A DNA stretch of 64,000 nucleotides from assembly GCF_013367775.1 (NCBI RefSeq), contig NZ_CP055157.1:1715001-1779000 (forward strand), read 5' to 3'. The stretch is from Microbulbifer sp. YPW1 (GTDB lineage Bacteria > Pseudomonadota > Gammaproteobacteria > Pseudomonadales > Cellvibrionaceae). Every line of letters begins with the position of its first letter. The stretch's first letter is position 1. A program made the position numbers and the translations under genes. Positions 18,741-27,908 of the stretch are shown here, piece by piece. Under the pieces are notes generated by a model that was not told the origin of the DNA, ran no database searches, and saw nothing but the letters and a program-made list of their open reading frames with translations.

Positions 18741-19253
18741 ATGGGACAGCTGCAGCTGATTTGTGACAATGTTCTCACTATCGAGGCTGATGCACTCGTG
18801 TGTCCGGCACACAAACACCTGATTCGCGGACGAGGACTGTCTGCACAGATCTACGATCGCGCCGGACAAGAGTTGGTAAGTGAGTGCTCACAACAGCCCG
18901 AGTGCGGGGTCGGAGAGGCGCGTATTACCAGTGCGCCCAACCTGCCGGTGCACTACCTGTTACACACCGTCACGCCCCAGTGGAGCAGTGGCGACCAGTG
19001 GGGAGCAAAGGGTATCGCGCAACTGCGCCAGTGTTATCAGAGCGTGCTGGCACTGGCGCGGGAAAGAAACCTGAAGCGCTTGTTGTTCCCCGCCCTGGGC
19101 GCGGGTACCAATCGTTTTCCCCACGAAATCGCCGCGCATCAGGGGTTGGAGACGTTGCAGCAGGCGCTGGAAGACTTTCCCCTGATAACCGTGTGTCTGC
19201 ACAGCCGCAGCGCACTTGGCACCTGGCAGCAGGTGCGCGAGCGATTTTTCTAA
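18741..19253 (+). CDS. Macro-domain protein (ADP-ribose binding type)
   Basis: 170-aa stand-alone macro domain. ATG 18741 is chosen because GGAGG lies 6 bases upstream; a longer frame begins at 18711. Visible family features: the ADALVCPAHKHL strand-loop (usual form is DAIVNAAN), the GRGLSAQIYDRAG loop after it, GEARITSAPNLP, and FPALGAGTNRFP for the phosphate-binding loop. The first ligand loop has CPAHKH instead of NAAN, so ADP-ribose hydrolysis is uncertain. A TATAGT element lies at 18704-18709. Role unknown; divergent from a diguanylate cyclase. Confidence 0.78.
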   Translation: MGQLQLICDNVLTIEADALVCPAHKHLIRGRGLSAQIYDRAGQELVSECSQQPECGVGEARITSAPNLPVHYLLHTVTPQWSSGDQWGAKGIAQLRQCYQSVLALARERNLKRLLFPALGAGTNRFPHEIAAHQGLETLQQALEDFPLITVCLHSRSALGTWQQVRERFF

Positions 19254-19410
19254 AGTTAATGGAATGGAAACCTTCCCGCGCTAAGTGCGCACTGTGCGCC
19301 CGCAGTCTCTAGCTTGAATTGTAAAGCCGATAGCTATTGATGGTGACTCACCTTTTCGCCATGATCGACCACTTTGTTAAAAAAGTGGACAAGGAAAAGG
19401 ACGAATCGCT

Positions 19411-19974
19411 ATGAAACTTTTTGGCAGCCTGACTTCACCCTACGTGCGCCATTGTCGTCTGGCTTTAATGCAATCCGGTCTTGACTGGGAAATGGTGGAG
19501 CTGGATATCCACAGCACCACCGAGCCGGGCACGCCTACCCTGCGTGTTCCCTTTCTGGAAGACGCTGGGCTAAAACTCACCGATTCCACTTCGATCGTAA
19601 AATACGTGCGCGAGAAATCCGGCAAAGAGTTTATTCCCGACGCAGTGGATCTGGATCGGTACTGTCTCGCCAACACGCTGATGGATGCGGCCATCAACCT
19701 GTTCCTACTGGAGCGCAGCGGCCTGGATATCGATGCGAATGTGTATACCCGCCGACAGAAACTGCGTGTTGAAAAAATTCTCGATGAGCTGAATTCCGCA
19801 CCTTTGCCCGAGACCGGCAATTTGGGCGACGCAGATTACCGTGTGGCAGTGGGGGTGGCCTGGGGTGTATTCCGCAATCGTTTTTCCATCGATTCCCATC
19901 CGAACCTGCAGCGCCTGCTGGAAATCGCCGGGCAAGATGAATTTTTCGTCGAGACGGCGCCGCCCCAGGCGTGA
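19411..19974 (+). CDS. Glutathione S-transferase family protein
   Basis: 187-aa protein. The N-terminal thioredoxin-like domain starts MKLFGSLTSPYVRHCR, with the SPYVR segment in the position of the GST active site, and VPFLEDAGLKLTDSTSIVKYV supplies the cis-Pro and the glutathione gamma-glutamyl binding Asp-Ser. The helical C-terminal domain is short, so the protein is somewhat smaller than canonical GSTs (about 200-220 aa). AAGGA precedes the ATG. Substrate unknown. Confidence 0.85.
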   Translation: MKLFGSLTSPYVRHCRLALMQSGLDWEMVELDIHSTTEPGTPTLRVPFLEDAGLKLTDSTSIVKYVREKSGKEFIPDAVDLDRYCLANTLMDAAINLFLLERSGLDIDANVYTRRQKLRVEKILDELNSAPLPETGNLGDADYRVAVGVAWGVFRNRFSIDSHPNLQRLLEIAGQDEFFVETAPPQA

Positions 19975-20133
19975 GGATACAATGGCAATAAAGTCATTAA
20001 TTGCTGTTGCGCGACGCATCTGAATTTTAAACCTGACTTTACTGGTCTTCTTTACTCTGCTGTTTTTTTCACACTGTTTGTCGCGAGCCTTTCGGTAGAC
20101 TTCAACACACTAATGCTTTCCAATCGGTTTGTG

Positions 20134-20162
20134 CGCAAGGGGTGACTGTTTCACCCTTTGCG
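20134..20162. other. Stem-loop in leader region upstream of TonB-dependent receptor
   Basis: 12-bp stem (20134-20145 with 20151-20162, one G-U pair) and a CTGTT loop, without a T-run, about 80 bases before the receptor start. Could be a 5' untranslated structure or the 3' end of the GST transcript. No Fur box is evident in this 270-base gap. Confidence 0.6.
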
Positions 20163-20244
20163 TGCATCGCGACAATTTTGACGAATCAATCTATACGTTG
20201 AAATTTTGATCCAAAAAATAATAAATGCTTATTGGAGAGAAACC

Positions 20245-22779
20245 ATGAAGGTCCAACAAATAGTTACTTCGCTTTCCCTGGTGGCACTGGCTGGCAGCCT
20301 GGGAATGCCTGCATTTGCACAGACCAGCGGCGATGCCCAGGAAGTGATAGAAGAAGTGGTTACCGTGGGTTCCAGAACCAAACCCCGTTCAGTGACAGAA
20401 TCTCCCGTACCAGTGGATGTACTCAACGCGAATGACCTGGCCAAATCGGGAAGCAGCGATATGCTCGACTTACTGAAAGGCTCGGTTCCCTCATTCAACG
20501 TGCATGACCAGCCGATTAGCGATGCTGCCTCGATGATCCGCCCGGTCAACATGCGCGGTTTGTCATCGGATTCCACCCTGATTCTGGTGAACGGCAAACG
20601 CCGCCATCGCGCCTCGGTGATCGCCTTCCAGGGCGGCGGCCTGAACGATGGCGCCCAGGGCCCGGATATTTCTGTGATCCCCAGCATCGCGCTCAAGCAG
20701 GTCGAAGTTCTGCGTGACGGTGCGGCAGCCCAGTATGGTTCCGACGCTATTGCCGGGGTGATGAACTTCGTGCTCAAAGACAATGCCGAGGGGGGCTCCC
20801 TGGAAATCAAAAGCGGCGAATTTTTTGAAGGGGACGGCCAGACCACGACCATGGCGGGCAACTATGGCATGCCCATGACCGACTCCGGTTTCCTGAATTT
20901 AAGCTTCCAGTTGAAGAATGCCGACGATACCTCGCGCTCGGTGCAGCGCCCGGATGCACAGGAAATGATCGACGCCGGCAATACGGCGATTGCGGAGCCG
21001 GCGCAAATCTGGGGGTCCCCCAAGATCGAGGATGACCTGACCCTGTTCGGTAATTTCGGCATCGACCTGAAAGATGGCAGCGAAATTTACGCGTTTGCCA
21101 ACTACTCCAACCGTATGGTCGACGGCGGTTTCTATTACCGTAACCCGAATGGTCGTGAAGGTGTCTACACCGATGGCGACGGCATTCGACTGGTCGGCGC
21201 ACTGGACGGCAATGCGGCGAGTTGCGATGCCTACCGCACAACGCCGCTGGCGGATGGCTCCGATATGGTGAACTCGGGGCTGCTGGACGACGCGAATTGC
21301 TTCGTCTTCAACAAAATGATTCCCGGCGGTTACACCCCGCGCTTTGTCGGCGATATTACCGACACTTCCATTACTGCGGGTCGTCGCGGTGAGTTGACCG
21401 ACGGCTTCATGCAGGGCTGGAATTACGACGTCAGCGGTTCTGTGGGCCGCAACGAAGCGGAATTCGGTCTGAACAACACCATCAACCCGTCGTTTGGCCC
21501 GGACAGCAAGCGCGACTTCAAAACCGGGGCTTACATCCAGCTGGAAAAGACCCTGAACCTGGACCTGCAAAAGCAGTTTGATTCCGTGAGCCTGGCAATG
21601 GGTGCCGAGTGGCGCGAAGAGTCCTTCCAGATTATTGCCGGCGAGGGCATGTCCTGGCAGGTAGGTCCGCTGGCCGAGCAGGGCTTCAATATCGGATCAC
21701 ACGGTTTTGCCGGCTTCTCGATTGATTCAGCGGGCACCGCTGAGCGTCGCAACTACGCGCTGTATATGGACGTGGAGAATCAGGTAACCGATGACCTGTT
21801 GCTGGGCGGCGCGCTGCGCTACGAAGATTTCGATACCTTCGGTGATACCGCCAACTACAAGCTGGTCTTTAACTGGCAGCTGACCGACAACGTGGCCTGG
21901 CGCGGCTCGCACAGCACCGGTTTCCGTGCGCCGACCATGGGGCAGTCCTCAGTGGTCAACACGCAAACGTCCATTGTCGGCGGCCAGCTGACCCAGGCAC
22001 AAACCCTGCCGGCCCCCAAACTGGGTGAAGCAGAATTGACGCCTGAAGAGTCTGTGAACTTTGCTACTGGTCTGGTTATGTCCGCAGGACCGGTTGACCT
22101 GACCATCGATGCTTTCTACATCGAAGTGGAAGACCGTATTGCGCTGACCGATAACGCCGCACCCTCCGACGCCCAGCGCGCGGCGATGGCGGCCGCTGGT
22201 GTACCCAATCCGGAACTGATCGGGCAGATCAACTATTTTGCCAATGATTTCGATACCGAAACCACCGGTGTCGATGTGGTGGCAACCTACGGTGCGGATC
22301 TGTTTGGTGGTGCGACCGACTTCAGCATGGCTTACAACTGGACCAAGACCGAGGTAAAAGGGGGTGATGCTACCTGTGGCGGCGGCTTTGTGAATAACCA
22401 GGGTGAAATCTGTAAAGCGGTTCGTCTGGAGCGCGGACTGCCGGAGCACCGCGCTTCCTTCACCATGGCGCAAAACTGGGACAAGCTCAGCGCCTTCGTG
22501 CGTGCAAACTTCTACGGTGAGTATGTCGGCGTACACGCCGACTGGTTTGGTGAGCAGCTGGGCTCCGAGTTCACGCTGGACATGGAGGCTTCCTACCAGG
22601 CTACCGAGTCCATTTTCCTGACCGCCGGTGCGTCCAACCTGCTGGATGAGAAGGGTGGCAAGATTGATGGCTCCATTGTCGGAGCGCCGGACAACGTGCT
22701 GGGCGGTGTGTACTACGAAACCTCCCCGTTCGGTATCGGCGGTGGCTTCTATTACCTGAAAGCGAGCTATGAGTTCTAA
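20245..22779 (+). CDS. TonB-dependent outer-membrane receptor
   Basis: 844-aa receptor for active uptake across the outer membrane, powered by TonB-ExbBD. The ATG at 20245 has GGAGAG upstream and gives a clean signal peptide ending MPAFAQ. The TonB-box region EEVVTVGSR follows. The plug domain (about residues 45-190) contains VNMRGLSSDSTLILVNGKRR and VEVLRDGAAAQYGSDAIAG. The rest forms the barrel, closing with LKASYEF, a C-terminal Phe. No neighbouring siderophore or sugar gene gives a clue to the substrate. Confidence 0.94.
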   Translation: MKVQQIVTSLSLVALAGSLGMPAFAQTSGDAQEVIEEVVTVGSRTKPRSVTESPVPVDVLNANDLAKSGSSDMLDLLKGSVPSFNVHDQPISDAASMIRPVNMRGLSSDSTLILVNGKRRHRASVIAFQGGGLNDGAQGPDISVIPSIALKQVEVLRDGAAAQYGSDAIAGVMNFVLKDNAEGGSLEIKSGEFFEGDGQTTTMAGNYGMPMTDSGFLNLSFQLKNADDTSRSVQRPDAQEMIDAGNTAIAEPAQIWGSPKIEDDLTLFGNFGIDLKDGSEIYAFANYSNRMVDGGFYYRNPNGREGVYTDGDGIRLVGALDGNAASCDAYRTTPLADGSDMVNSGLLDDANCFVFNKMIPGGYTPRFVGDITDTSITAGRRGELTDGFMQGWNYDVSGSVGRNEAEFGLNNTINPSFGPDSKRDFKTGAYIQLEKTLNLDLQKQFDSVSLAMGAEWREESFQIIAGEGMSWQVGPLAEQGFNIGSHGFAGFSIDSAGTAERRNYALYMDVENQVTDDLLLGGALRYEDFDTFGDTANYKLVFNWQLTDNVAWRGSHSTGFRAPTMGQSSVVNTQTSIVGGQLTQAQTLPAPKLGEAELTPEESVNFATGLVMSAGPVDLTIDAFYIEVEDRIALTDNAAPSDAQRAAMAAAGVPNPELIGQINYFANDFDTETTGVDVVATYGADLFGGATDFSMAYNWTKTEVKGGDATCGGGFVNNQGEICKAVRLERGLPEHRASFTMAQNWDKLSAFVRANFYGEYVGVHADWFGEQLGSEFTLDMEASYQATESIFLTAGASNLLDEKGGKIDGSIVGAPDNVLGGVYYETSPFGIGGGFYYLKASYEF

Positions 22780-22803
22780 TTCATTTCTCTGTTTTACAGG
22801 TTA

Positions 22804-22831
22804 AAAAAAGCGCCCCTTGGGGCGCTTTTTT
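22804..22831. terminator. Bidirectional terminator between receptor and typA
   Basis: A-run, palindromic GCGCCCC/GGGGCGC stem and T-run; works for both convergent genes. Confidence 0.92.
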
Positions 22832-22845
22832 ATTTTCCTGAAGAA

Positions 22846-24654
22846 TTACTTCTTCGCGCGCTTGCGCATATTTTCCTGCAGGATTTTTTTGCGAATCCGG
22901 ATGCTTTCCGGAGTCACTTCCACCAGTTCATCGTCTTCGATGAATTCCAGTGCCTGCTCCAGGGTGTGGCGGATGGGCGGTGACAGGGTCAGCGCGTCGT
23001 CGGTACCGGAAGCGCGCACGTTGGTGAGCTGCTTGGCCTTGGTGGGGTTGACCACCAGGTCGTTGCCGCGGGAGTGAATGCCGATCACCTGACCTTCATA
23101 CACTTCCTCACCGTGGCCCAGGAACAGACGGCCGCGATCCTGCAGTGCGAACAGGCCATAGGCCAGGGTCTTGCCCTTGGTCATGGACACCAGTACGCCG
23201 TTGATACGCTTGGCTACATCGCCCACCTTCACCGGACCGTAGTGGTCGAAGATGCTGGTCATGATGCCGGAACCGCTGGTGATGGTCAGGAACTGGGAGC
23301 GGAAACCGATCATGCCGCGGGACGGTACGATAAAGGTCAGGCGCACACGACCCTTGCCGTCCGGTTCCATGTTGGTGAGGTCAGCCTTGCGCAGGCCCAG
23401 CTCTTCCATGATCGGACCCTGGTGCTGCTCTTCCACGTCGATGACCACTTCCTCGTAGGGCTCGTGGATCTCGCCGTCGACTTCCTTCTGTACCACTTCC
23501 GGACGGGATACGCCCAGCTCGAAACCTTCGCGACGCATGGATTCGATCAGTACCGACAGGTGCAGTTCACCGCGGCCGGAAACCTTGAACTTGTCCGGGG
23601 AATCGCCCTGCTCCACACGCAGTGCCACGTTGTGGATCAGCTCCTGGTCCAAGCGATCCTTGATGTTGCGCGAGGTTACGTACTTGCCTTCTTTACCGGC
23701 GAACGGGGAGTCGTTCACCTGGAAGGTCATGCTCACGGTGGGCTCGTCCACCGACAGCGCGGGCAGTGCTTCCGGGTGGTCCGGGTTGCACAGGGTATCG
23801 GAGATATTCAGCTCGCCCACACCGGTAATACACACGATGTCGCCGGCGCTGGCCTGCTCGACTTCCACGCGCTCGAGGCCCAGGTAACCCATTACCTGCA
23901 GCACCTTGGCTTTGCGCTTGTTCTCGTCGCGGTCGAGGATTACCACCTGCTGGTTCGGCTTGAGGGTACCGCGCTTGATGCGGCCCACGCCGATTACACC
24001 CACGTAGCTGTTGTAATCCAGTGCGGAGATCTGCATCTGGAAGGGACCGTCCAGGTCTACCTTGGGCGGCTCAACCTTGTCGACGATCATCTGGAACAGC
24101 GGAGACATGTCTTCGGCCATATCGGTCTCGTCGAGACCAGCGATACCGTTCAGGGCAGAAGCGTAGATAACCGGGAAGTCCAGCTGCTCTTCGGTGGCGC
24201 CGAGGCTGTCGAACAGGTCGAACACCTGGTCCATTACCCAGTCCGGACGCGCGCCCGGGCGGTCGATCTTGTTGATCACCACGATCGGGTTCAGGCCCTG
24301 TTCAAAGGCTTTGGAGGTCACGAAGCGGGTCTGCGGCATGGGGCCGTCAACCGCGTCCACCAGCAGCAGTACCGAGTCCACCATGGACAGTACGCGCTCT
24401 ACCTCGCCGCCGAAGTCGGCGTGCCCGGGGGTATCCACGATGTTGATGCGGTAGTCGTTCCAGCGGATCGCGGTGTTCTTGGCGAGGATGGTAATACCGC
24501 GCTCTTTCTCCTGGTCATTGGAGTCCATCACGCGCTCGGAGTCGGCGCTGCGGCGGTCGAGGGTGCCGGACTGCTGCAGCAGCTTGTCTACCAGGGTGGT
24601 TTTACCGTGGTCAACGTGGGCGATGATCGCGATATTGCGAAGATTGTCTATCAC
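22846..24654 (-). CDS. typA: TypA/BipA ribosome-associated GTPase
   Basis: 602-aa translational GTPase, standard length, with roles in ribosome assembly and stress adaptation. GTG start. The G1 motif [12 protein letters not shown], switch region, DTPGHADFG (G3) and [12 protein letters not shown] (G4) are all visible, followed by EF-G-like domains and the BipA C-terminal domain with [20 protein letters not shown] minus-strand TATAAT at 24794-24789 may be its -10, though I see no matching -35. Single gene ending at a shared terminator. Confidence 0.97.
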   Translation of the reverse strand: MIDNLRNIAIIAHVDHGKTTLVDKLLQQSGTLDRRSADSERVMDSNDQEKERGITILAKNTAIRWNDYRINIVDTPGHADFGGEVERVLSMVDSVLLLVDAVDGPMPQTRFVTSKAFEQGLNPIVVINKIDRPGARPDWVMDQVFDLFDSLGATEEQLDFPVIYASALNGIAGLDETDMAEDMSPLFQMIVDKVEPPKVDLDGPFQMQISALDYNSYVGVIGVGRIKRGTLKPNQQVVILDRDENKRKAKVLQVMGYLGLERVEVEQASAGDIVCITGVGELNISDTLCNPDHPEALPALSVDEPTVSMTFQVNDSPFAGKEGKYVTSRNIKDRLDQELIHNVALRVEQGDSPDKFKVSGRGELHLSVLIESMRREGFELGVSRPEVVQKEVDGEIHEPYEEVVIDVEEQHQGPIMEELGLRKADLTNMEPDGKGRVRLTFIVPSRGMIGFRSQFLTITSGSGIMTSIFDHYGPVKVGDVAKRINGVLVSMTKGKTLAYGLFALQDRGRLFLGHGEEVYEGQVIGIHSRGNDLVVNPTKAKQLTNVRASGTDDALTLSPPIRHTLEQALEFIEDDELVEVTPESIRIRKKILQENMRKRAKK

Positions 24655-25086
24655 TGGGGGCCTCTGGGCGTAATGCGTGATTGGGTGTGCCTGCGAGCTA
24701 TCAATAGAGGCAGATCACACCGGAGAATTTGGTCAGGCGGGGACTGGGCTGAGGTTAGAAACAGCGGCTATCCGGCCAAGGCGCGCGCATTATAGAGGTG
24801 ATGTGTGGCAATTGGGAGTCGGATTGGCGGAAATTTGTGCGGTTTCGGGATTCAGATGGCGTTATTTCGGCCCTGGCGCACGGTGACGTCGAGGCGGCCG
24901 CTTTGTCAAAGCGCGCATTATTGATCTCTTTTAAGGTGTCCTGGCTGGTCTGGAGTCCTCACCAGGTGCGGCTACAGGCAACAAAATAGTGCTGCTGGCC
25001 TGATGGCTCTGGCTGCGGTGACCACCTTGGACCGGCGTCGCTATGCGGCAGCACATGGCCGCTGGTTCACGGTGATCCAGGGTAGT
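24655..25086. other. 432-base gap without a recognised gene
   Basis: Between typA and the transglycosylase gene, both leftward. Contains the possible typA -10 (24789-24794). I see no convincing ORF, tRNA or terminator. Short open frames here lack ribosome binding sites. Confidence 0.6.
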
Positions 25087-27567
25087 TTAGGGTGAAAGAC
25101 TCGCCCGCTGATTCGGCTCCCTGGTCAATGCCGGGGAGCAAGGCCCTGCGGCGCTGCGGAGCCAATCCGGCCACGCCGACGCAATCGCACAGTTGATGGC
25201 GCCAACTTCCTGCTGCCGCTGGTATGCCTCCAGTAATGCCGCATAGGTGCGGAAGCGCTGTGAAATTTTGCGCACGTAGTCATAAGGCTCTCGGCCCCGG
25301 GCGTATCCATAGCGCGCCTTGGAATAATATTTTTTCTCGGAAAGCAGCAGCATGGCCTTTTCCACATTGTTGAACCAGACTTTTCGGTTCCAGCCCTTCT
25401 GCTCGGCGAGGTCCTGCGCATCGTAGACGTGCCCCAGGCCTGCGTTATAGGAGGCGAGGGTAAACCACATCTTGTTTTCCGGGCTGATGCCCTTGTCTTC
25501 GAATTTGCGGTGCAACCAGTTCAGATATTTCAGGCCGGCACGCACACTGGTTTCCGGGTCGAACAGATTTTTTTCACCAACCTGCTTGCCCGTATCGGGC
25601 ATTACCTGCATCAGGCCACGCGCCCCGACCCAGGATTTGGCTTTGGGGTTGAAGGTGCTTTCCTGAAACATCTGCGCCACGATCAGGCGCCAGTCGAAGT
25701 CGTATTCATCCGCGTATTTTTTCACTAGCTTGTCAAACGGCGATATTTCGCCCTTGATGCTCAGTGATTTGATTTCGTCACGGGTGCGCTTTGGTTCGTC
25801 AAAATATTTGTGGAACAGTGTTTGGCGCAGCTTGACGATTTTCGGGTCGTTGAAAAATTTGGTCACCGCCTCTAAAAGCTTCGGATTGCTTTCGCGCACC
25901 ATCCACGCGTAGTAGTTGTCTTCGACGTGGAGGTCGAAGACGTTGACCACATCATCGCGCCAGTGGTGCTCCAGGCGCACGGTGATGTCATCGGCAATGG
26001 TGAGGTCGTAGTCTCCATCGGCGACGCGGTCAAGAATTTGCGGGATGGTCAGGTCCTCGGGTACCAGGGTGATGTCGATTTTTATTTCCTTTAACTCGGG
26101 GTGCTCAGCAAACAGCTCCATCAGCAGTTCAAACTGGCTACTTGAGCGCAGCAGATGAATACTTCTGCCATTCAGGTCTTCCAGTTTTTCAATCTTTTCG
26201 TCGGGCCGGCCAACCAGAGACACCTTTTCGTTCATATAGGCGGGGCCAAAATCCATACCGGCTTCGTCCCGTGCTTTGGTGGCGGATAACAGACTGGCAG
26301 CGACATCGGCCTTGCCGTCCCGGACCATGGTAAAAATTTCCCGGTGCGTGGGCGCGACAATGATTTCAAGTCGCACATCGAGGGACTTGGCGAACTTTTG
26401 CAAAAGTTCATATTCATAACCCATCACCCTTCCCTTCCACATGAAATAGGTGCCGGGGTGGTTGCGGGTTACTGCGCGCAATACGCCTCGCTCCTTGATC
26501 TTGTCGAGGTCACCCAGGTGGCGCGCGTAGGGGTTGGTAAGCTTGATATTGCGAATTGCTGCATCCAGTGCTGCTTTGAGTTGTGGTGAATCCTTGCGGA
26601 TGCCAATCGTTAGCGGGTCTTCCCGCTCGAATACAATATTTTTTTTGAGATTGTCGCGAAATTGCTGGACGAGGTCGAAAATCTGCTCATCGATAATCGT
26701 GAAGTCGATATGTCCAAGTGACACATCGAGCGCTAGCTCCACATAGTTTTTTTCCACAACCTCGAGCTTCAGTCCCGGATGCTGACTGGCCAGCTCGTGC
26801 CCTCGCGTCTCGAAAACCGTGCCTTTGGTGACCGCAAGGGTTTTGCCTGCCAGTTTGTCATCGGATTTGACTTCAGCGACGTCGGCTTGGGATATAAGAG
26901 TATCGTGGGTTGTTCCCGTTGGGCGGGTAAAGTCAATGATTTCCGCTCGCTCTTTGGTGGGCACCAGATTATTGGCGATGATGTCCCCTTCCCCTGCGAT
27001 GAGTTTGGGAATGAGCTGGTCGAAACTATTTACAATCAGCACAACAGGTTCGAGCCCCAATATTTCGGCTTTCTGCTTTGCCAATTCGATTTCAATGTCC
27101 TGCTGGGTTGCCGCGCGGTGGAGCGAATCTGTATTGGCAACATCGGTGAGAATACGCAGTTTTCCCCGCTTGCGAAGCGCGTCCAGATCGCCCTTCTCGA
27201 TGTAGTTGTTGAACGCACCAATGGGAAACTCACCGGTGGTGTCCGGCGCCCAGTCGGCTGTTGGGCGCAGGTCATTTTTTTCTGCTGCTTGACCGGTGAA
27301 CTTTTCGCGGGGTACGTTTTTCTCCGAAGTTTTCTCCGCCCCGGCCGGCTGGTCCGTGTCGGTAGCCTGGTCCGCCTCGGCGGGGACAGTCTCAGTGCCA
27401 TCGGCAGTGGTACTATTGGCAGAAGCCTCGCGCTCTTCGCCGGCCATGGCGCCGGGTTCGGTATTCCGCTCGATGGTTGAATTTTCCGGCGGACGGTCGC
27501 AACCAGTCACTGCAATCAATATGCAGAGCACACAGAGACCTGTGAATGTCCGCAGGATATGTCGCAT
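25087..27567 (-). CDS. MltF-like lytic murein transglycosylase with two solute-binding domains
   Basis: 826-aa lipoprotein (ATG 27567; lipobox AVTGC near residue 24) predicted to cleave peptidoglycan glycan strands. After an acidic Thr/Glu linker there are two SBP_bac_3-type domains, roughly residues 115-335 (starting LRKRGKLRILTDVAN) and 335-575 (starting IKERGVLRAVTRNHPGTY), followed by an SLT domain at about 610-770 with the catalytic Glu in QESTFNPKAKS and GLMQVMP, NAGLGH. E. coli MltF (518 aa) has one binding domain. The repeated binding domain is the unusual feature. The C-terminal tail after YRTYAALLEAY-like sequence is unrelated to SLT. Confidence 0.88.
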   Translation of the reverse strand: MRHILRTFTGLCVLCILIAVTGCDRPPENSTIERNTEPGAMAGEEREASANSTTADGTETVPAEADQATDTDQPAGAEKTSEKNVPREKFTGQAAEKNDLRPTADWAPDTTGEFPIGAFNNYIEKGDLDALRKRGKLRILTDVANTDSLHRAATQQDIEIELAKQKAEILGLEPVVLIVNSFDQLIPKLIAGEGDIIANNLVPTKERAEIIDFTRPTGTTHDTLISQADVAEVKSDDKLAGKTLAVTKGTVFETRGHELASQHPGLKLEVVEKNYVELALDVSLGHIDFTIIDEQIFDLVQQFRDNLKKNIVFEREDPLTIGIRKDSPQLKAALDAAIRNIKLTNPYARHLGDLDKIKERGVLRAVTRNHPGTYFMWKGRVMGYEYELLQKFAKSLDVRLEIIVAPTHREIFTMVRDGKADVAASLLSATKARDEAGMDFGPAYMNEKVSLVGRPDEKIEKLEDLNGRSIHLLRSSSQFELLMELFAEHPELKEIKIDITLVPEDLTIPQILDRVADGDYDLTIADDITVRLEHHWRDDVVNVFDLHVEDNYYAWMVRESNPKLLEAVTKFFNDPKIVKLRQTLFHKYFDEPKRTRDEIKSLSIKGEISPFDKLVKKYADEYDFDWRLIVAQMFQESTFNPKAKSWVGARGLMQVMPDTGKQVGEKNLFDPETSVRAGLKYLNWLHRKFEDKGISPENKMWFTLASYNAGLGHVYDAQDLAEQKGWNRKVWFNNVEKAMLLLSEKKYYSKARYGYARGREPYDYVRKISQRFRTYAALLEAYQRQQEVGAINCAIASAWPDWLRSAAGPCSPALTREPNQRASLSP

Positions 27568-27773
27568 CTGCCCTCCCGGCTTCACTTAAACGGATATTTT
27601 TAGTTTAGCCATAGGCGCGCATCCCGCTGTGGATGCTTACATTTTGGTTCGGCGGTGTGGCAACTTGGCCTGACACTGGCGCAAATCGGGATGGTCATGA
27701 GGGACACCTCTTTCGTGCAAGTTGGTCCCGTACCGCGCAAGTGGCCTGCAGCCTGCCTGGAGTCGCGTCTTGC

Positions 27774-27787
27774 TACAAACTGTTACA
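27774..27787. promoter_or_regulatory. Candidate operator upstream of TIGR03032 gene
   Basis: TACAAACTGTTACA, identical to the element at 32355-32368. It contains two TACA units ten bases apart, the spacing expected for tandem binding of OmpR-type regulators. GTTACAGTC also recurs at 27782-27790 and 27818-27826. The whole gap 27568-27908 has no gene that I can support. Confidence 0.45.
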
Positions 27788-27908
27788 GTCGGTCCCGCGG
27801 GTCACTCGTGCCGGCGCGTTACAGTCCCGCGTTGCCGGAAAACCTGGCAAGTGAGAACAATGAGAGGGGGCGCGGCTTCGGCCCCTGAAGTAACTCCGTG
27901 GTACCGAA

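Noticed and set aside
20163..20244. Possible Fur box before the TonB receptor
   Set aside because: The AT-rich palindromic stretch near 20213-20237 does not match the GATAATGATTATC pattern well enough.
23074..24795. 573-codon frame on the + strand
   Set aside because: Antisense to typA; open because of codon bias.
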